Assembly (NCBI GenBank): GCA_011033025.1
Contig: WFMF01000418.1
Span: 1 to 64,000 of the forward strand
DNA from: Beroe forskalii
Lineage: Eukaryota > Ctenophora > Nuda > Beroida > Beroidae
Length of the DNA stretch: 64,000 bases
Direction of reading: 5' to 3'
The notes below the pieces were generated by a model. That model was not told the DNA's origin. It searched no databases and was given only the letters and a program-made list of their open reading frames with translations. Below are positions 59,061 through 64,000 of this stretch, one piece after another. The position numbers were made by a program, and so were the translations under genes. The first letter of the stretch is position 1. Each line of letters opens with the position of its first letter.

Positions 59061-60080
59061 TTGTTAAATTCTTGCGCGCGCATTCGTAGGACTCACTTCG
59101 TTGCTTCGTTGTAGATTTCGCGCCATTTTGTTGAATTGCGTTACGTTTCGCATTGCAGATTGTCTCACCGTTTATTTACTACGTTCTGTATTTTCTTCAA
59201 TATTAATCATACTAAACGAAGAAGCTTCATTAAGCTTCAAATCACTTTTTGTGTACTTTTCTTAGCGATTAACTGCGTGATCATCAAAAAATTGTATTTT
59301 CGTGAGGAGAATTTATGAAATTTAAGCATAGATGTTAGATCATTTACTACAGTGCTATCATAACACTTATTTACTGATAATGATTGCCTTTGTATGATCT
59401 GAACTTTATTACTTTAGTTTTTCTGTCCTTCACTATTTTGATATCACTTTATTTCTCATTTTCAAATTTCATGATTTCGTTTTCTGATTCAATGTTGTCA
59501 CTCGTTCCAACGATCTTCGTGTTTGAAATCTTATTTCTCGAATTAAGTCGATTAGTTATACAGTTTGGCACTAAACTAAGTACATCAGTCATAACCGAAG
59601 CCTTTTTCTCCAATCCATAGCCCAACTCACACCGAAAATTTTAGTAGTACACGTATTTATCAACAGCCCTAATTTCATTTAGATTTCATCATAATATAGA
59701 AGAGTTTGAATTTTTAGTCGGTTGGCCGGTTGGCCGTTTTTATATTTTTGATATTTACCGCTCTTTAGGGGTCCAATCAAAAACTCCCAAAGAGAAAGTT
59801 GCTTGCAATAGTTCTAAGAACACATCTGAGTACATCTGAGAAGACACTAACATCGAAATACCGAAAAAAGTGCGAAATTTAAGATAATTTAGCTCATTTA
59901 CATACAGTCTACTACTTTAAGCAACTCAAAGACCAGGATCATCCTACTGTTAACATCTCAATAGGTTCACCAAGAGGTATTGAATATGTTCCAGTGGCCG
60001 GAAAAGTACTGGAGTGCTTGGAAGGAAAATCTACTTGCATGAGGGCTCCTTAATTCTGATGAAAGGGCTTGCCAATTAAG
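59061..60080. other. No gene recognised
   Basis: AT-rich DNA; GGCCGGTTGGCCG words at 59,720 recur near 61,740-61,795 in a partly inverted form, possibly the two ends of one element. Confidence 0.4.
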
Positions 60081-60109
60081 ACTGCAGCAGAGTCCTGTAA
60101 GGAATCGCT

Positions 60110-61540
60110 CACCCTGACATTGGACTATTGGAGCTAAAGTTGGCTTCCCAGAATTCTGTCAACCCCAGGCCCCCAGGGCCCTGCATTCCTGCAACCAGTA
60201 AGATCCACTCCTGCTCCCACTTCTGGGGCCTTTCCACCACTAATATCACCTTTCCACAACTAATATTACCTACCTCAACACCAGCGCTTCCTTCAGCTTC
60301 ACCTCCTGACTCCATTCTTCCACCGTCCTTCTTTCCAGTTCAGCGCTCTAATTTAGCCATGAAAGTGCCCCTGCCCATCTAGAATCTAGTCTCCCTGCCT
60401 CATACTATAGTACCATGGATTCCTCAGCCCTGTCTCGCCTTAGTACCTTGGTCTCCTCCTCAACTTCCTCATGATCAGCCACTGCTCCTCAACTCCGTTT
60501 TGAGTCTTCTACCCAGTGTCCTCCTCAGTCTTTATATCCTGTCCTGCAGCCCCTTTCCGCAATGGATTCCTTGTCCATCCCAATCGAATGTTGCAGAAAC
60601 CACCAACTCCCCCTCCTGCTGCACTCAGATCTATCCCTCTACCTGGGTGCAAGAATGGCTTAGCTTGCTGCTTGCATATCCTGGATATGATGCAGGGGCA
60701 TAGCCAGATTTCTAGGAACCGGGGGTGGCGAGTTATAGTCAAAACCTTTTTTATGATTTATTTTGTTGGCTAAAAGCTCTCATTTTATCAAAATGAACAA
60801 CATTTTCATATCATCTGTCCAAAAAGGGGGAGGCAGCCGCCTGTGTCGCCTCCCCTTTGGCTACTCCCCTGATATGATGGTACATCGGGTCCCCAAGCTA
60901 CAACAGATCCCTACCTTAACCAGATAAGCAGATAGTTCCCTCTATCTCTCTATTTTAGGCACCTCATCATTGGAGACTCCATGGTTAATGAGGGCCTCAC
61001 TGTCACTGTACACATCTGCTAAGGGGGAATTCACCCTGATTAGGTGCTTCCTCTGCTCAGAGCACCATAAAACCAGTAAAGGGACACTTGACCCCCTGAA
61101 CATAGATCCCCTGACATTACACCGGACACCCCCTACTTCAGTAATGAATTGCATGCTGCACTACACAAGAGGCCTAAGCCTATCCTAGGAATCATTGCAA
61201 ACTATTAAAGGCCTTAGTACTTGAACTGCATAAACTATTTGGGACTGCTAGGCAAGGGCACCTGAAGTCATCCCTAGGCCATATCCATGCAAGGAGACAG
61301 AGAATAAAATCGAGTGTTTCATACATGAACAGGAAATAGTTCCAGGCGTGGCAAGGAATCAGGGATAAGACAATGACTTAACTGGAATGGATTTAAAAGA
61401 CTAAAAAAGGGAAGAACCTTACATTAGGGATGGTCTACACATGAACTTATCAAGGGTTAAAACTACATATCCTAGACCATTAACAACTTTCAAAAGACTT
61501 ATTTTCTTTGATTTCGGCAACATAAAACAGCATTATATAG
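60110..61540 (+). pseudogene. Decayed transposon ORF with an SGNH/esterase-like domain
   Basis: The 5' part (60,110-60,700) is Pro/Ser-rich coding-like sequence. At 60,960 one reads HLIIGDSMVNEGL, the block I motif (GDS) of SGNH hydrolases as found in ORF1-type proteins of non-LTR elements. Near 61,280-61,340 comes ARRQRIKSSVSYMNRK, and at about 61,430 YIRDGLHMNLSRVK, matching the catalytic block D-G-x-H-x-N. Frames shift and stops occur in between, so the ORF is dead. Confidence 0.5.
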
Positions 61541-62133
61541 ATGTATGGAACTTGGGCCTTCTTCAAGCACAAGGGCAAATTTGAACTATTTCAATGACCT
61601 TGATTGACACATTTGACACCCCCCACCAATCAAATTAGCGGGAAAATGTCAGTTATCGAAATTGTAACAACTTTTTCTCTCACAACTTTCAACTATAATG
61701 CTTCTGGCCGAAACCAGGGATAAAAAAGGGATAAAACGGCCAACGGCCAATTGGCCGAAATGGCAAATTTTTAAGACGGTTGGCTGTTGGCCGGTGGACC
61801 CCCCCCCCAAATTTGCGATTTAGGGGGGGGGGGACACTGGGCAGGGGACATTTTCGCGACTGATATTATAAAGGAGCATTCCGGGCACTTTCCAGAAATA
61901 ACAGTAGTTGTATTGCAAACTTGAACCTGCTATTCACATATTCTATTTCTAACCTTCTCAAACCACGATCTCTGCCAACCCTCTTCAATGCCTTCTTGTT
62001 AGACAAAAAGGCGATTGGGGAGGGAAAAAATTCCTAAGAAAATATCTGATGAAATAGTGGTGACGTCATAGTGACGTCACAAAATCATGTATATCAAAAT
62101 TTGGCTTAGAATAAGCGGTTACATGTCGAAGTG

Positions 62134-62238
62134 GTGACCGTATACCGCAACTTACTGCATGGTCTAGGCGACAGCCGAGACTGTGAGTTAGATAATGGAC
62201 GAGGCGTGCCGAGTTCATTATCGTAGGTATACGGTCAC
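62134..62238. repeat. Three-way hairpin cluster: outer stem with two hairpins
   Basis: GTGACCGTATACC pairs with GGTATACGGTCAC. Inside are a hairpin around AGGCGACAGCCGAG with imperfect arms, and one with arms GATAATG/CATTATC around GACGAGGCGTGCCGAGTT. The cores match the style of those at 10.6 and 26.3 kb. A weak echo of the outer arm (GAGACCGTATAACC) lies at 63,451. Confidence 0.85.
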
Positions 62239-62308
62239 AGCTGAGATGAGATCATGGAACCGGATTATATCCCAACCGGAAATAGCTGGGACCAACTATT
62301 ATAATACG

Positions 62309-62888
62309 TCACAATGCTCTGAGGGACTTTATAGCAGACGCCATCAAATCAGTGCAAAATGATGTTGAAATTGAGCCCCCACTGCAACCTTTGGATAATG
62401 AGCAGTTTCACCGCCGCTCTGCATTGACAGGAGACAATGCCAGACCTGACGTCAGAGCACGTGGATTCTACCGTTCAGCGCAGAACACCTTCTTTGACAT
62501 CAGGGTAACAAACCCCAATTCCGAGTCATATAATTTCAGAATGCCAACGGCGAAGGTATATGAAAGGGCAGAACAGAACAAAATCAGGGCATACAACGAG
62601 CGAATATTGAATCTAGAACACGGTTTGTTTGTGCCTCTGATTTTTTCAGTGACAGGTGGAATGGGGAAGCTGGCAAAAACATTTTGTAGATACCTTTGCA
62701 GTAAGATAAGTTTTAAAAGAAAAGAGATTTATAGTGATGTAGTAAATTCATTTAGATGTAAATTATCGTTTTTAATTTGTAGAATGGTTCTATTATGTAT
62801 CAGAGGGTCCAGAACCCTCAGGCAGAGAGAAAATATTATTTTAGGGAATGACTGCAGCTTCGTCTGCAACGAGGCAAACATTTCTTAA
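62309..62888 (+). mobile_element. Truncated C-terminal ORF of an RT-type retroelement
   Basis: Frame from about 62,309 (HNALRDFIADAIKSVQNDVE) to the stop at 62,888. It has the order of motifs typical of a C-terminal module seen after reverse transcriptases in many invertebrate genomes: EIEPPLQPL, DNARPDVRARGFY, FFDIRVTNPNS, RILNLEHGLFVPLIFS, GGMG and MVLLCIRGSRT. The D...D.RV arrangement may be nuclease-like. The RT itself is missing and the 5' edge is abrupt, so this is a 5'-truncated copy. A short A-run follows at 62,969. Confidence 0.78.
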
Positions 62889-63076
62889 TTTTTTTGATGC
62901 TACGTCGCGTTTTATGTGAATCATTTGCTCTGTAATTACATTCTGTAAATATTATTTTATATTTTCAAAAAAAAACTATTCTCAGACCAAACAACATTAT
63001 TTCTTTCCACTCGGGTCTGACAACCCTCGTCCGGATTCAACGCTTAAGTAGATTTTTGAGTGCTCCTTTATAAAAT

Positions 63077-63410
63077 GGCCAGGTAGCGCAGTGGTTAAGG
63101 CGTCGTACTTTCAATCGAGAGGTTTGTGGTTCGATTCCCGGCCTACCGTGCTAAGGGTGAGGACTCTCACCTAAGCAGCCACACGGTTCGCTCAGCCGAG
63201 CGTACAAGGAAACTGTGCGGGAGGGTTAAATACTTAAATAAGGAGCTGCCCATTGCAGCGAGGTCTCGGGCGAAGAAAGCATGGATTACACTTCCTTGAC
63301 CGTCACTGGCTTGATTACACTTGAATCCTTCGATTCCTGTCATTGGCTGTTACAGCTGTTGGAATAGAAGTAAAACCTTCAAAAAAAAAAAATAAAAAAA
63401 AAAAAAAAAA
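63077..63410 (+). mobile_element. tRNA-derived SINE with poly(A) tail
   Basis: A box TAGCGCAGTGG at 63,084-63,094 and B box GGTTCGATTCC at 63,128-63,138 form an internal RNA polymerase III promoter in a tRNA-like head of about 73 bases. A body of about 230 bases follows, then an A-rich tail (63,381-63,410). The head lacks a proper acceptor stem and CCA context, so it is not a working tRNA gene. Confidence 0.9.
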
Positions 63411-63582
63411 CAGATTTCTTTTTAAGCTTTTTTGCACAGCAATTCGGTGGAGACCGTATAACCAAACTTACACGGTCGCTAAATCAAGCTTGGGAGGAGT
63501 ATAATAGACGTTTTCAACCCTATGTTTTGGTATTTTGATCCTTCGAATTTTCGCGATAGGATTGAACATCGAAAAAGGAATG

Positions 63583-64000
63583 ATACTAAGCGCATGTCAT
63601 AATGATTTTCACTTGGAGCTTAGATCAAGACCTGTATCAGTAAACTAAAAAATTATGCTTGAGCGATAATTTTCAGAAAATTTTACGTTAGAAACAGTCA
63701 TTCATCTTAATTTTATCATAGAATCAATAGCTGATTGAATTCCGATTACATCAACGCTTTGTGTCACTGTTAATAAAATAATTTTTCCATTTTTTGGAAC
63801 GAAGATAACTCAAATTGTGGTAGTCTGATCTTAAAGATTTTCATACCAATTCAAGGTATAAATACCGAGAGTGACCTCGCAAAATTATATTCAATTTGGA
63901 TATAAAAAGGCAAAGTTATGTATTTTTAATCGACACCTTTTAGAAAATTCATAAATCTTGAAGAAGACGGACTTCAAAAATTCGTATCTGGCGCATTTAA
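63583..64000. repeat. Dispersed repeat, copy 2 (cut by window end)
   Basis: This is the partner of the repeat at 36,776-37,213, with shared start ATACTAAGCGCATGTCATAA and shared GATCTTAA..GATTTTCATACCAA. It has a few short deletions relative to copy 1. Confidence 0.88.

Noticed and set aside
63077-63150. tRNA gene
   Set aside because: The A and B boxes are good, but the acceptor stem does not pair and the sequence continues into a SINE body with a poly(A) tail.

Overview
This window is nuclear DNA from an animal. The evidence is one large, intron-rich gene for an UNC13/Munc13 synaptic-vesicle priming protein, with GT-AG introns, a C1 domain, a C2B domain, a long MUN domain and a C2C domain. 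It is embedded in AT-rich DNA full of transposon relics. The gene has the conserved metazoan UNC13 layout. The transposon relics (non-LTR retrotransposon ends, a tRNA-derived SINE, foldback elements and MITEs) suit a marine invertebrate or an early-branching animal, but the species cannot be fixed from sequence alone.

Layout. 0-31.7 kb: repeats and mobile DNA, with two or three short exon-like segments on the + strand (2,316-2,369; weakly 9,000-9,099; 14,422-14,492) that may be 5' exons of the same gene. Large inverted-repeat elements lie at about 3.75-6.24 kb and 9.33-13.88 kb, and a terminal-inverted-repeat element filled with minisatellites at 17.2-21.1 kb. 31.7-46.5 kb: seventeen UNC13 exons joined in consistent phase (1,310 residues to the stop), then a 3' UTR with a poly(A) signal. 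Introns hold a decayed copy of the C1 exon, a 276-bp tandem duplication, a four-copy satellite of about 355 bp, and two minisatellites built from exon-intron junctions. 46.5-64 kb: no confident host gene. This part has a CCATTGG-rich block with a MITE inserted, a 19-bp minisatellite, a 2.1-kb foldback element made of TGGAGGCT units with an 8-bp target duplication, a non-LTR insertion with 16-bp target duplications, degenerate satellites, a decayed SGNH/esterase-like ORF, a truncated RT-associated C-terminal ORF, a SINE and a second copy of a repeat also found in an UNC13 intron.

Two observations stand out. (1) At two separate UNC13 introns the end of the exon plus its 5' splice site has been amplified into a tandem array (about 17 and 7 copies), giving rows of decoy splice donors. 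(2) At least three loci (10.62-10.80, 26.27-26.45 and 62.13-62.24 kb) share one architecture: an outer stem enclosing two or three hairpins. Each hairpin is built around a GC-rich core like GAGGCGAAGCCGAG, and the arms differ in sequence but stay complementary. I know of no name for this structure.
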